In this document: piece by piece, positions 28,203 through 37,338 of the stretch
How positions within the stretch are numbered: position 1 is the stretch's first letter
Layout of the letters: every line of letters begins with the position of its first letter
Assembly: GCA_030922375.1 (NCBI GenBank)
Contig: JAVEPB010000057.1
Coordinates: 1 to 64,000, forward strand
DNA length: 64,000 nt
Origin: a bacterium
GTDB lineage: Bacteria > UBA8248
Reading direction: 5' to 3'
The notes under the pieces: model-generated
Database searches by the model: none
Told to the model about the DNA's origin: nothing
The model's input: the letters and a program-made list of their open reading frames with translations, nothing else
Program-made: the position numbers and the translations under genes

Positions 28203-29317
28203 GAAACGCCGCCCTCCGGAGTTGGACCTTTTTGAAACTTCTCGCCAAAAAGGGTGCGCTCCCATTCAGCGAATGCATTCAAATCGCGGAAACGGGAAAT
28301 GCTGTCCCGGCCCGCCGCTCCGAGGCGAGCTCGGAAATCCTCCGCCTCAATCAACCGGGCCAGAGCGGAGGCCAGAGAATCTACATCCCCCGCTCGCACC
28401 ACCAGGCCGCTTTTACAGTCTTCAACCAAATCGATCGAACCCGGGCAGGCATCGCTGACGATAACCGGCAGGCCGCAAGCCATGGCTTCCTGCAAGGCAT
28501 TGGATGACCCCTCGTAGCGCGAGGGAAGCGCGAAGATGCCCGCACTCAAGTAATAATGATAAGGATCCCCGGTCTGGCCCGGCAGCCGGACACGCCCGGC
28601 GAGCCCAAGCTCGGCCGTCTGTCGCTCCAAATCCTCCCTGAGATCGCCTTCTCCGATAATGACCAACGACCAGCAGGGAAATTTGGGAGAAATCCGGGCA
28701 AACGCCGAAATCAGTACGTCATGGGCCTTTTGCGGATGAAGCCTGCCGACCGCGAGCACGACAGGCCCGGGCGTAGGCTCCCGGCCGGGAGGCTCGGGCG
28801 GCGGATTGGGCAGCAATACCAGCTTCTCCGGTGGAACATAAGACCTCATGGCCTCGATAGCGGCCCCGGAGTTCGCCGTAACGACATCCGCAAAACGGTA
28901 TAGCGCCCGGCGAAGGGCGTCCCAGACCCGACCGAAGGACTGGCGGGCGGGATCGTTTCTCTCCGAAATCACCACCCTGGCGCCCAGGAATTTGGCGGCG
29001 AGAATCACAACGATATTGATGGGCGCTCCGAATCCGACCACAACCCGCGGGCATTCTTCCCGAAGAATTTTCCTCAAGGCCATAACGCGGCGAAGATTGG
29101 CGATCAATCCGGCTACAAGATTTTTCGATACGTCTATTCCGCCGGCGACCCGCCTTTTGACCTTCGAGTTCAAGGTAAAAAAGTCTGTCTCCGCACCGGC
29201 CAGAGTAACCACCGCAACCCCGCGGCCATCCCGGGCCCACCGGTCGGCAAGCGCCGTCGCAACGCGCTGAGCGCCGCCGCCGCCCAGCCCTTCGATGACT
29301 ATGACAATCTCCGGCAC
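28199..29317 (-). CDS. GT4 family glycosyltransferase
   Basis: The 372-residue protein has the GT-B fold of GT4 enzymes. It opens with IVIVIEGLGGGGAQRVATAL and has a donor domain with VVLAVGRLHPQKAHDVLI and RYEGSSNALQEAMACGLP, which holds the E-x7-E pattern, followed by VIVSDACPGS. The VAVGRL..QK..D segment resembles GalNAc- and galactosyl-transferases of O-antigen loci, but the sugar cannot be assigned. The start is a GTG with an AGGAAA site. Its stop overlaps the downstream methyltransferase start by four bases. Confidence 0.87.
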   Translation of the reverse strand: MPEIVIVIEGLGGGGAQRVATALADRWARDGRGVAVVTLAGAETDFFTLNSKVKRRVAGGIDVSKNLVAGLIANLRRVMALRKILREECPRVVVGFGAPINIVVILAAKFLGARVVISERNDPARQSFGRVWDALRRALYRFADVVTANSGAAIEAMRSYVPPEKLVLLPNPPPEPPGREPTPGPVVLAVGRLHPQKAHDVLISAFARISPKFPCWSLVIIGEGDLREDLERQTAELGLAGRVRLPGQTGDPYHYYLSAGIFALPSRYEGSSNALQEAMACGLPVIVSDACPGSIDLVEDCKSGLVVRAGDVDSLASALARLIEAEDFRARLGAAGRDSISRFRDLNAFAEWERTLFGEKFQKGPTPEGGVS

Positions 29318-29429
29318 GCGCGAAGGGATTTCCTATACAGAAGAATGACCGATATGCATCCTGAAAAAAATCTACGCGACTCAAAACACCGGCGAATATT
29401 TTTTAGGCGCCGAGGCAATTCGAAACAGG

Positions 29430-29993
29430 CTATTCAATGAGAGAAAGACCCTCGCCTCCCTCCTGATAGCGCTCGCCGGTGCGCGGGCAGACCAGATCGG
29501 AGCCAAGCCGATCTCCGCTCCGGCTGACCCAACCAATTCGCCGGGCGGGAATCCCCACCACCAGGCCATAGTCAGGAACATCCTCGGTCACCACCGAACC
29601 GGCTCCGATCATGGCGTAGCAGCCAATCAAATTTCCGCACACCACCGTCGCGTTGGCTCCGATGGTCGCTCCGCGCCCGACCCTCGTCGGGAGAAATTCA
29701 TCTTTCCGCTCAACAAAAGCGCGAGGGGTCAGTACGTTCGTAAACACACAGGAAGGCCCGCAAAAAACTTCCTCCTCCAGAGTCACTCCTTTATAAAGAG
29801 AAACATTGTTCTGGATCTTACATCCATCCCCGACACTCACGTCCGGGCCGGCCATGACGTTCTGTCCGAGCACACAACGGGCACCGATGCGCGTTCCCCG
29901 GATCAGGTGGCAAAAATGCCAGATTTTCGACCCATCCCCAATCTCGACACCCTCGTCCACCACTGCGGTGGGGTGGATAAACGGCTCGCTCAT
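29430..29993 (-). CDS. Left-handed beta-helix acetyltransferase (WlbB/WbpD-like)
   Basis: The 187-residue protein is built of hexapeptide repeats (IGDGSK, IGARCV, VGDGCK, IGANATV, IGAGSV), giving a trimeric left-handed beta-helix. The opening FIHPTAVVDEGVEIGDGSKI and the HLIRGTRIGARCVLGQN segment match the WlbB/WbpD group, which acetylate the 3-amino group of UDP-2-acetamido-3-amino-glucuronate. The start overlaps the stop of the Gfo/Idh/MocA gene by ATGA, the same partner as in Pseudomonas and Bordetella. The aminotransferase needed between the two steps (WbpE/WlbC) was not found in the window. Confidence 0.85.
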   Translation of the reverse strand: MSEPFIHPTAVVDEGVEIGDGSKIWHFCHLIRGTRIGARCVLGQNVMAGPDVSVGDGCKIQNNVSLYKGVTLEEEVFCGPSCVFTNVLTPRAFVERKDEFLPTRVGRGATIGANATVVCGNLIGCYAMIGAGSVVTEDVPDYGLVVGIPARRIGWVSRSGDRLGSDLVCPRTGERYQEGGEGLSLIE

Positions 29994-31012
29994 ACCCGCT
30001 GGTCCCCCACCTTCTCGGTCGCGCCGCTAACCTGCTCGGGCACGCCGCTTGTCAGCGACCGCTGGCAGGCATCAAGGACGGTCAGGACTCGCAGTCCTTC
30101 CGCTGCATCCGAAAGAGGGCGTTTCCCCTCCGCGATGCAATCGAGGAAGTGCTCGCACTCGATAGCGAGGGGCTCTTTCGGATCGTAGGGAATGGGCTCG
30201 CCAACCGCCTTGGACACGGCGGGCAGATTGCCATCCCACCCGACTGCATGGCGGTAGAGGGTCAGCTTCTCCGGCCCCTCCTGAACATCGTCGAACACCG
30301 CCATCCCTTCGCTTCCGACGATGACCAGCTTGTGGTCCTTGAACGGATGAAGCCAGGAAACAAAAATATGCGCTTGCAGGCCGTCGTCGAAATTCAGATA
30401 GGCCAACGTTGTGTCGGCGACCGTGGGCGAAAGATAGGTCCCGCCACAGGTCATGACCGAATGGGGCATTTTCCCCGTAAGATTTAAAATCATGGAAAGG
30501 TCGTGCGGGGCAAAGGACCAGAGCGCGTTTTCCTCGCGCCTGATTTTTCCCAGGCTTAAACGATTCGAGTAAATGTAGCGGAGCGTTCCCAGCCGCCCGG
30601 ATTCAAGTGCCCCCTTTAACGCCCTGAAGGCCGGATGATAGAGAAGCAAATGCCCGACCATCAGGGTAAGCCCCAGTTTTTCGGCGAGGGCGCCCAGCGA
30701 TCGGGCCTCGCCCGGATCGAGGCAAAGCGGCTTTTCGACAAATACATTCATTCCGGCTTCTAGGGCCCGCCTGACAAGTCCACCGTGAGTCGCCGAAGGA
30801 GTCGCGATGACCACTCCGTCGAAACCAGGGTCCTCGAAGAACGCCTCGGGGTCCGTATAGGGCTTCGCACCGGGATATTTCCCCTCCAAACCGTCGATTA
30901 CCGAATCATCGCTATCGCAAAACGCAGCGAGAGAATTAAGCGCGTGAAAATTTCTCAAGTGATTTCGGCCCCAGTACCCAGAACCGATGACACCCACGCT
31001 AATGCCGCTCAT
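29990..31012 (-). CDS. Gfo/Idh/MocA oxidoreductase (WlbA/WbpB-like)
   Basis: The 340-residue protein has an N-terminal Rossmann fold (VGVIGSGYWGRNHLRNF) and the family's EKP motif (VFVEKPLCLD) at the cofactor junction. A C-terminal alpha/beta domain binds substrate. In context with the acetyltransferase it should oxidise C3 of UDP-GlcNAc-uronic acid using NAD, the first step toward a 2,3-diamino uronic acid. It overlaps the preceding GT4 gene by four bases (ATGA) and the acetyltransferase by four, so all three are one transcript. Confidence 0.85.
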   Translation of the reverse strand: MSGISVGVIGSGYWGRNHLRNFHALNSLAAFCDSDDSVIDGLEGKYPGAKPYTDPEAFFEDPGFDGVVIATPSATHGGLVRRALEAGMNVFVEKPLCLDPGEARSLGALAEKLGLTLMVGHLLLYHPAFRALKGALESGRLGTLRYIYSNRLSLGKIRREENALWSFAPHDLSMILNLTGKMPHSVMTCGGTYLSPTVADTTLAYLNFDDGLQAHIFVSWLHPFKDHKLVIVGSEGMAVFDDVQEGPEKLTLYRHAVGWDGNLPAVSKAVGEPIPYDPKEPLAIECEHFLDCIAEGKRPLSDAAEGLRVLTVLDACQRSLTSGVPEQVSGATEKVGDQRV

Positions 31013-32295
31013 CTATGCTCCCCCTGCCCGTCCGGGAGAAGAGGGGCTTCCCTCCGCGCAATCAGGGAAAGCAGCTCGATCTCCCGGTCGATCCGTTCCG
31101 GCCATCCGGCCAAAAGGTTTTTCGAAATGCGGAGGGCATTGCGTGCATACGAGTCCCTTTTGTCCGGGTGGTCGCACAGATCGGCCAAGGCCCCGGCTAT
31201 GGATTCCGCCGGATTTTCGTGGGACACCCTGAGGGCCGCATCCGCCGGAATCAATCGATCTGTATCGATATCGATTTCCGGGCCGGTTCGCGATTCGGGA
31301 ACCACGATGCAACAACCATAAGCCATCGCCTCCAGGTTGGCGTTACTCAAGTTTCCCATTCTGTTGAGCGACACGTATATATCGGCCCGCGTAAACGCAC
31401 CAGCAACTTGCGAATGCGGCAGGCGATCGATAAACGTGAACATTTCCCCGGCGCCGGTGGATTCGATCTTTTCGAGCAATTCCTTTTCCCGGCTTCCGTA
31501 TCCCACCACAAGTACATGTAACCGGTCCCGGTGAGTGTCCCAAAGACGTAGCGCCGCGTCGATGAAAATATCGCAGTCCTTGATGGGCTCCAGGCGGCCG
31601 AGAAAAAGCACAATCGACTTGTCCCGCGGCAGCGAATCAAGGCGGGGGTCCATTTGAGAAGGCCGCCCTGAAATTTCAACGCCGTTAAAAAGTTGGAGGC
31701 GGGGAACCGACGGAAGAAGAATTTTTTTCATCCACTCCTCCCCGCCGCTTCCGTCCAGGGTGCACACCACCAGGGCGAACGGCGAGCGGTAGGCCCACCG
31801 GACAAGCCACTCGAACGGGCGGCGGCCCGCAATAAATTCGTGCATGTTCGGTGTGACGCCCATGATTCGCAATACGACGGGAACCCTGAGAAACCGCGCC
31901 ATGACACCGGCGATAATCACGTTGGCCCGATCAAAGTAGGCCAAATCAGGTCTGAAGCGGATCCGCTCCCGCACAATGCGAATCAGCTGACGAAGCTCGC
32001 ACAAGTATCCGCGAAAGCGGCCCGTCCATTTCGGGAAATAGCTCTCTCCCGCGAGAATCCAAACCGAGGTCCGGAGCCCTTCCACGCCGACTTCCCTGTC
32101 CAATCTCTCCTTCCACCCCGAAGCGTCCTCGGGCCCGGCCTTTCTGCTCGTTAAAATGAACCGGACCTCATCCGGCCCGCGGTCGAGCCTTTCCATCATC
32201 TTGTATATGGCCGGCGCCCCCTGCGGCCTCCACCGGGCCTCTAGCATGCTACTCTCCAGCCCGCTCAACAGTCTGCAAACATAGAGAATTTTCAC
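31009..32295 (-). CDS. GT4 family glycosyltransferase
   Basis: The product is about 428 residues from a GTG at 32295, where the first beta strand (KILYVCRLL) begins. The frame is open to a TTG at 32334, which would add 13 residues. The donor domain contains IVLFLGRLEPIKDCDIFIDA and a glutamate-rich NANLEAMAYGCCIVVPES region, which has the second glutamate of the GT4 signature but a divergent first half. The N-terminal domain is longer than in the other GT4 proteins here. Its stop overlaps the Gfo/Idh/MocA start by ATGA. The acceptor and donor are unknown. Confidence 0.8.
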   Translation of the reverse strand: MKILYVCRLLSGLESSMLEARWRPQGAPAIYKMMERLDRGPDEVRFILTSRKAGPEDASGWKERLDREVGVEGLRTSVWILAGESYFPKWTGRFRGYLCELRQLIRIVRERIRFRPDLAYFDRANVIIAGVMARFLRVPVVLRIMGVTPNMHEFIAGRRPFEWLVRWAYRSPFALVVCTLDGSGGEEWMKKILLPSVPRLQLFNGVEISGRPSQMDPRLDSLPRDKSIVLFLGRLEPIKDCDIFIDAALRLWDTHRDRLHVLVVGYGSREKELLEKIESTGAGEMFTFIDRLPHSQVAGAFTRADIYVSLNRMGNLSNANLEAMAYGCCIVVPESRTGPEIDIDTDRLIPADAALRVSHENPAESIAGALADLCDHPDKRDSYARNALRISKNLLAGWPERIDREIELLSLIARREAPLLPDGQGEHR

Positions 32296-32338
32296 AATAT
32301 GCTGCTCACATTCGGCAGTTCCGGCCAGCGCCAATTAA

Positions 32339-33988
32339 TCACAGGGGAAACTTCATGACGCCCCGCTCATCCAGCCATAAGGCAGCATAGAGTGCGTTCG
32401 GATTGCGCATGTCGCGGGCGTGCTTTAAAAACTTCCCGAAACCCGCCGGAGCGTAGTGATTGCCGATCCGCCCGAAATAATGGCCGTAGCAAATCAAGGC
32501 ATCCCGGCGCCTGGCGCCCATCACCGCCTTCCCAAACCAGGAAAGCGGGAGGATGAAGCAGATTGCCGGCCAGTTCCAGCCCCATATTTTCGGATGAAAA
32601 TCGGCGAACAGCCCCTTGAAATTCCAGCGATCGAGCAGGCGGCGGTAGAGGGCCCGCTGATACTTCCATTCCGTGGGGACATTCTCGAAGAACGACATCA
32701 AATCGAAATCCCACAATGGAAGGTGCCAGTCGTGGCCCAAAAAATCATAGACCCGCTGGCCGTGCACCACGAATTTCGACTGGCGCTCGTGATGTTCCCA
32801 CATCTCGTAAAGAGCGGTGGCCTGATCGCGCTCGAGCTTCGTTTCCTTTTCATCCTCCATGCCGGCGACCTCACGAATCCGCACTTCCACGCGGGCAAGA
32901 TTTTCCCGGGTCATGAACGAACGCCACAACGAATAGTGTTTTTCGGTGACGGCGGAAATGACATCCTTGATACTCGGTTCGCTAATCATCAGGGAGGCAG
33001 GAATATGAGCGCCGGTGATAAAATCCCCACTCTGCCCGTTTACGAGCATCGTATTTTCCGGAAGGCGGCCCTGCTCTCGAAGGGTAAGCAAAGGATGAAG
33101 ATCCTGCATATTCGGGATGCTGCACAATCCGTCCCCGAAAACGGAATACTCCCGGCGCACCTCGGTTTCGTAAAAACGCCGGGTGGCGGCGTGCGTGGTG
33201 GGCACGAATTCCCACGGCACACCCAAAGTTTCAGCAACGAATTTTGCCGCGCGGGCCTCTGAGTTTCCCGGCGGACCGTATGAAAATGATCTGAGATTAT
33301 CGTAGCCGAGTTCCACCAACTTGGTGAGTATTAACCTGGAGTCAAGGCCGCCGCTCAACGGCACCAGGACGGGGCCGCCGTCCGCGTGGTCAACGATTCG
33401 CTGCATGATCCGGTTGAGCACCGCCTCCAGTTCGTCCGTCAGTTGATCGACATTGAATTCCGCAACGGGTTTCGATTCATATTTGTAGTACCAGTTCCGG
33501 GTCAGCGTCTTCTCGCATTTATTCCAGAAAAACAACTCCCCCGCCTGCAACTGATTCAAGCCTTCATAGAGCGTATAGGGACCGGTGACGAAACCGGCCA
33601 TGATGCCTTCGAGCACCGAGGTTTCGTCCACGGCATCAAGGCCCAACGCCTTTCGAACCTCATGCGCCGAATTTCCGGCAACAAACCCATTTTCACCGGC
33701 GGCGTAGAAAAGGGGAATCGTCCGGCACGCGTCAACAACTCCTAAAACGAAATTATAGGACTCGAAGATAGCGGCAAAATGCCCGATGCGCCCTCTCGCC
33801 GCGGCTCCCGCCGCCTCCGCATTGGCATCTTTTCCTTCGTTCAGCACATCCGCAATTTCGATGACAGGGGCTTCATCCCCAAAAAAATGAATGCACAAAT
33901 CCCCGCGCCGCATGGACCGCCAGCGGTAGGCGGGGTCGAGAATCAGGTTGTGGTTTTTTTCTTCATTCACGGCGAGAAACGATTTCAC
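32339..33988 (-). CDS. Asparagine synthase-related protein without glutaminase cysteine
   Basis: The 549-residue protein has a synthetase domain with the ATP loop PLSGGLDSRLI (around residues 210-220) and FSYGPPGNSEARAAK. The N-terminal domain keeps a class II amidotransferase-like outline (for example YEGLNQLQAGEL), but the protein starts MKSFLAV and has no Cys2, so it should not hydrolyse glutamine. It may use free ammonia or another amine, or form an amide with a different nucleophile, as beta-lactam synthetase relatives do. The GTG start at 33988 has no clear ribosome-binding site. It lies four bases or a little more upstream of the GT4 gene. Confidence 0.78.
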   Translation of the reverse strand: MKSFLAVNEEKNHNLILDPAYRWRSMRRGDLCIHFFGDEAPVIEIADVLNEGKDANAEAAGAAARGRIGHFAAIFESYNFVLGVVDACRTIPLFYAAGENGFVAGNSAHEVRKALGLDAVDETSVLEGIMAGFVTGPYTLYEGLNQLQAGELFFWNKCEKTLTRNWYYKYESKPVAEFNVDQLTDELEAVLNRIMQRIVDHADGGPVLVPLSGGLDSRLILTKLVELGYDNLRSFSYGPPGNSEARAAKFVAETLGVPWEFVPTTHAATRRFYETEVRREYSVFGDGLCSIPNMQDLHPLLTLREQGRLPENTMLVNGQSGDFITGAHIPASLMISEPSIKDVISAVTEKHYSLWRSFMTRENLARVEVRIREVAGMEDEKETKLERDQATALYEMWEHHERQSKFVVHGQRVYDFLGHDWHLPLWDFDLMSFFENVPTEWKYQRALYRRLLDRWNFKGLFADFHPKIWGWNWPAICFILPLSWFGKAVMGARRRDALICYGHYFGRIGNHYAPAGFGKFLKHARDMRNPNALYAALWLDERGVMKFPL

Positions 33989-34097
33989 CCGATCAAAAAA
34001 AAGACATTTCCAGTCAAAGAGCGGACAACGCCACAGGAGATATTTCCGGATGCACGATATTCAGCGATTACTCCGAACAGAAAAACAGGAATGTCTG

Positions 34098-34124
34098 TTT
34101 TCGGCCCGAAAGATAGGCCGGAAA
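34098..34124 (-). terminator. Imperfect stem-loop downstream of the aldolase gene
   Basis: TTTTCGGCC (34098-34106) pairs with GGCCGGAAA (34116-34124) with one mismatch. It lies about 20 bases beyond the stop of the DapA-like gene on the minus strand. No T-run follows, so termination is doubtful. Confidence 0.25.
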
Positions 34125-34143
34125 TCCTCTCAAGTATGATGAA

Positions 34144-35076
34144 TCAGCCTGCCACCCTGCTCGGCAAGCCTTCGAGAGACATTCCGTATTCCTTGATTTT
34201 CTTCTTGATATTTTCCATCTCGGCCTCATTCACCTCCCGGTAATAGGCCGACATGTGCCTTTCGCAAATTCCTCTCAACGAGAGAATAAACTTCTCCTCG
34301 GCTCCCTTGAGGAAATTATCTTTTCCCGCCCCTTTCATCGTCGCGTCGAGAAAGTTGCTGAAACGCCGTTGAGCGGCGAGCGCCTCTTCGTGCTTTTCCT
34401 CTTTGAATAGACGGTAAATCTCGAGCATAGGCTCGGGGAGAGCACTTCCGATGCTGCTCGTATGGGCCATACTACCCATTCGAAGACATGCGTAAAATTG
34501 TGTCACCACGGCGGTGGTCACCTGAAAATCATCGTCCCCCGCCGCCAAAACCTTCATATTGTGCGTCGCGTTGCTTGAACTGAATTTAATGCCGCAGATG
34601 TTGGGGTAGCCCTTCAGAGCGAGGACGTCATCGGGCGCTATCGGGCGGCACCAGTTCGCGCTCGTATACATCCAAACCGGCTTGGGCGCGTTGTCCGCCA
34701 CATGCCTGTAATGCCACTGCAGAAGGTCTACGCTATAAACCGGATGATACGGCATCACATGATAGGCATCGAACTCGAGATCTTCGGTGTCACGCATGAA
34801 ACTCAAGGTGTCTTCGAGCGCGAAAAATCCCGCGCCGAGGGCGATGGGAATCCGCCCTCCGTTGGTGGCCGTTACGCGGCGGGCCACCTGAAGGCGTTTT
34901 TTGTAGGTCAGGTTCATGTCCTCGCTGCCGGTTCCGAGCACCCACAACCCTCCGACGCCCTTTCCGACCAGGAATTCGACCAGCCTTTCGATACCTTCCT
35001 CGTCAATGTCTCCGTTTTCGCGCATCGGTGTAACCAGAACCGGAATCACCCCTTTGAGTTTTCTTGTTTTGGCCAT
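34144..35076 (-). CDS. Dihydrodipicolinate synthase/N-acetylneuraminate lyase family aldolase
   Basis: The 310-residue protein is a DapA/NanA-type TIM barrel. It starts KLKGVIPVLVTPMRENGDID, has GVGGLWVLGTGSEDMNL in the place of the family GTTGE loop, a tyrosine at 137 (VWMYTSANW) and the Schiff-base lysine 164 in CGIKFSSSNA. The usual GTTGE threonines are altered, so it is probably not DapA itself. Family members add pyruvate to, or release it from, an aldehyde. It sits 16 bases downstream of a CMP-sugar synthetase, which suggests a role with a 2-keto-3-deoxy sugar acid. The ATG at 35076 was chosen over a TTG four codons earlier. Confidence 0.85.
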   Translation of the reverse strand: MAKTRKLKGVIPVLVTPMRENGDIDEEGIERLVEFLVGKGVGGLWVLGTGSEDMNLTYKKRLQVARRVTATNGGRIPIALGAGFFALEDTLSFMRDTEDLEFDAYHVMPYHPVYSVDLLQWHYRHVADNAPKPVWMYTSANWCRPIAPDDVLALKGYPNICGIKFSSSNATHNMKVLAAGDDDFQVTTAVVTQFYACLRMGSMAHTSSIGSALPEPMLEIYRLFKEEKHEEALAAQRRFSNFLDATMKGAGKDNFLKGAEEKFILSLRGICERHMSAYYREVNEAEMENIKKKIKEYGMSLEGLPSRVAG

Positions 35077-35092
35077 TTCGCTCTCCAATAAT

Positions 35093-35800
35093 TTACAGTC
35101 TTCCCAAGTGCTTCATAAAAGCTTCCACCACCAGGACATCCGACACTGTATCGATGTCGGCCGAGTGGTACTCATCCATAATCAGAGGGACCTGCCGGTC
35201 CGAAACGAATTTTTTTTCCCGCAAAAAATAATCTCTTTTAATCGCGTAAATAGAAGTATTATATATGTAAAAGGCTTCCCGGCTATCTCCCTCGGACTCG
35301 TCGCGGTAGGGCTCGAGCACATTATCCCTTAAACGCTTCAAAACCGGATCCCGTTTTTTAAAAGGCCCTTTCACGCTGGCCAATGCCGGCAAATCCGACT
35401 CCCACAGCAGTTTCACGGCCTGATCAATATGCTCCCCCGACCGGATGGGCACGGTGGGCTGGAGAAGGACCACGATATCGTAGCGCTCCCCCGTTTTTTC
35501 CTCCATAAAAAAAAGCGCATGCTCAATGGTTTCATTGTTTCGCACGTTATCCCCCGAAAGGTGAGGCGGCCGCTTGAACGGTGTCGGGGCGCCGAAATCT
35601 TGTGCGACCTTGAGAATTTCATCGTCCTCGGTGGTGACGAGGAAATCGGTCAGATTTTTTGCCTCTAGCGCCGCCTCGATGGTGTGGGCGATCAGGGGCT
35701 TTCCTCCCACGGGGAGTATATTTTTCCGGGGAAGCCTCTTCGACCCACCCCGGGCGGGAATGACCCCCAGAGAACGCGGCCCCCGCCCCTTGTCCGGCAT
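35093..35800 (-). CDS. CMP-acylneuraminate/ulosonate cytidylyltransferase family protein
   Basis: The 235-residue protein is a NeuA-type CTP transferase. The signature GVIPARGGSKRLPRKNILPV forms the nucleotide loop, with VVLLQPTVPIRS in the middle and a C-terminal DIDTVSDVLVVE metal-binding segment. It should activate an ulosonic acid as its CMP derivative in the cytoplasm. Length and motifs fit the NeuA/PseF/LegF group. It is only distantly like the second cytidylyltransferase at 57672, so the two probably activate different sugars. It is two bases from the capsule-type transferase gene and 16 bases from the aldolase gene. Confidence 0.88.
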   Translation of the reverse strand: MPDKGRGPRSLGVIPARGGSKRLPRKNILPVGGKPLIAHTIEAALEAKNLTDFLVTTEDDEILKVAQDFGAPTPFKRPPHLSGDNVRNNETIEHALFFMEEKTGERYDIVVLLQPTVPIRSGEHIDQAVKLLWESDLPALASVKGPFKKRDPVLKRLRDNVLEPYRDESEGDSREAFYIYNTSIYAIKRDYFLREKKFVSDRQVPLIMDEYHSADIDTVSDVLVVEAFMKHLGRL

Positions 35801-35802
35801 GA

Positions 35803-37338
35803 CTACCCTTTCACATTAACTGATGATTCAGAATGAATGTTGGCGAATGAACCCCCGGACACCAATGTTTCTATGATTTGAAGGCTTTCCTCGAAATGAT
35901 CTTCATCTTCCGGCGAGGTGGTCTCCCGCTCCGCATCCAGAAACCAACCGATTCGCCTGTCGTATTCCTCGGGGTCAATTTCGTGTGGAGCACTCAAAAG
36001 ACGGAGGATTTCGGTATTAAGCTCCTCCGGAGCACGGACACAAGCCATCAGACCGGGAGGATCGTAGAACGTTTGAGCCAATGTAATGACAGGGCGCCCA
36101 AAAACCACGCCCTCCCATCCTGTCGATCCGTTGTCGGTAACAATCAGATTCGCATTCCGGATGTACTTGAACTGCAGATCAAAAGGATGGATTAATTCGA
36201 CGCCGGGATATCCGAGAAGCGTTTTGTAGTATGCCGTCGGACGGCGCCCCAGATTAAATCGATGCTCGCGCACCAGCAATTTGATCCCATGCGGGAGGGT
36301 TTTGCTCAGGTAAGCGATCAATTCCTTCTGGTTGTGGCAATGCGGGGCCTGAAAGTTGACGGCCAACTCGGGTTCCTTGTGCAAGGGACAATAGATGTAT
36401 TTAAAGGCAGTCAGTTGTTCGGGCTCATATTTTCGAAACATTCGCTCCTGCCGAAACGTCAGATACCTCTCCCGGTAAAACCCCATAACTCTCGGGAGCA
36501 CTTCTTTCGGCGGAACCCCTTTTTTTCGCTTTCGAACAAAGTAGTCGAGGCGCCTTAGCGCCAAGAGAACGAAATTCCACTGGACCGCGGCCCACTTGGC
36601 TTGGCTCGCTTTTCGCCAGTTCTCGGCGATGTAGTGAACCGTCTTAGGCTCTTCTCGAAAACGGTCAATATACTCACGGCTGGTTTGACTCACAGGCGCC
36701 CGAGACTCCGCTTTCTCGGCGTACCGATCGCGAGTCCGCGTGTTAAACATCGCGCGATCCATGGTCCAGTAAATACGCCGGGAGTGCACCTTCGATAGGC
36801 GGTTCGCCACAAGCGGTATTCCTTTTCGTTCGGCCACAAGCGAAAAAACGAAATGGAGCGGCATCGCGGTCGCGCCCGAAAGGATGAGGTCGGGCCCAAA
36901 CCGTTTGAGGGCGTCATCGGCAAACCAAAACATCCGCTCTAGCGCTTTCGCCGGAAATTCATTGTTCTTTTTAGCGAATTTGGCGAGTTTGTTTGGCGGC
37001 CAATGGTAAAACTCTTCGCTGTATCCCCGCCCGATGTCCCGCTCCCCGGCGAGCAAAACGCGGCCAGAGGAAATACCGGTTAACCGTTCACATTCCCCGA
37101 TAAGATTGGAGATTCGCTCCCGTTCCCCGAATTCGGACTCCCACCCTTCTCTGCGGGCGAAATCCGGCGACCGGAAATAACTCTCGTCGGAATCGACGAT
37201 GCCGTCATAATCCCTGCGCGAGTCCACGGGTGCAACGACGCCAATGTCCCAATCGGCGGCAGCCTTAAATTGCCGCAGCAAATTCAGAAAATAGGTTCGC
37301 CGAAGATTGTGCGGAAGAAACAAAACGCGTTTCGCCAC
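35803..37338 (-). CDS. Capsule-polysaccharide-type (KpsC/KpsS-like) glycosyltransferase
   Basis: The 511-residue protein starts KRVLFLPHNLRRTYFLNLLR, typical of a GT-B N-terminal strand. The C-terminal half contains IYCPLHKEPELAVNFQAP, LLVREHRFNLGRR and LIVTDNGSTGWEGVVFGRPV, which match the layout of capsule synthesis proteins of the KpsC/KpsS type (KDO transferases). With the cytidylyltransferase next door it is a good candidate for the transferase that uses the CMP-activated acid. The GTG start directly follows the transketolase stop (TAAGTG), so translation is coupled. The assignment of donor is inference. Confidence 0.72.
   Translation of the reverse strand: MAKRVLFLPHNLRRTYFLNLLRQFKAAADWDIGVVAPVDSRRDYDGIVDSDESYFRSPDFARREGWESEFGERERISNLIGECERLTGISSGRVLLAGERDIGRGYSEEFYHWPPNKLAKFAKKNNEFPAKALERMFWFADDALKRFGPDLILSGATAMPLHFVFSLVAERKGIPLVANRLSKVHSRRIYWTMDRAMFNTRTRDRYAEKAESRAPVSQTSREYIDRFREEPKTVHYIAENWRKASQAKWAAVQWNFVLLALRRLDYFVRKRKKGVPPKEVLPRVMGFYRERYLTFRQERMFRKYEPEQLTAFKYIYCPLHKEPELAVNFQAPHCHNQKELIAYLSKTLPHGIKLLVREHRFNLGRRPTAYYKTLLGYPGVELIHPFDLQFKYIRNANLIVTDNGSTGWEGVVFGRPVITLAQTFYDPPGLMACVRAPEELNTEILRLLSAPHEIDPEEYDRRIGWFLDAERETTSPEDEDHFEESLQIIETLVSGGSFANIHSESSVNVKG

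Noticed and set aside
29361-29387. Third copy of the intergenic repeat at 21585 and 22831
   Set aside because: Only about 20 bases (GAAAAAAATCTACGCGACTC) resemble its first part; the rest does not match.
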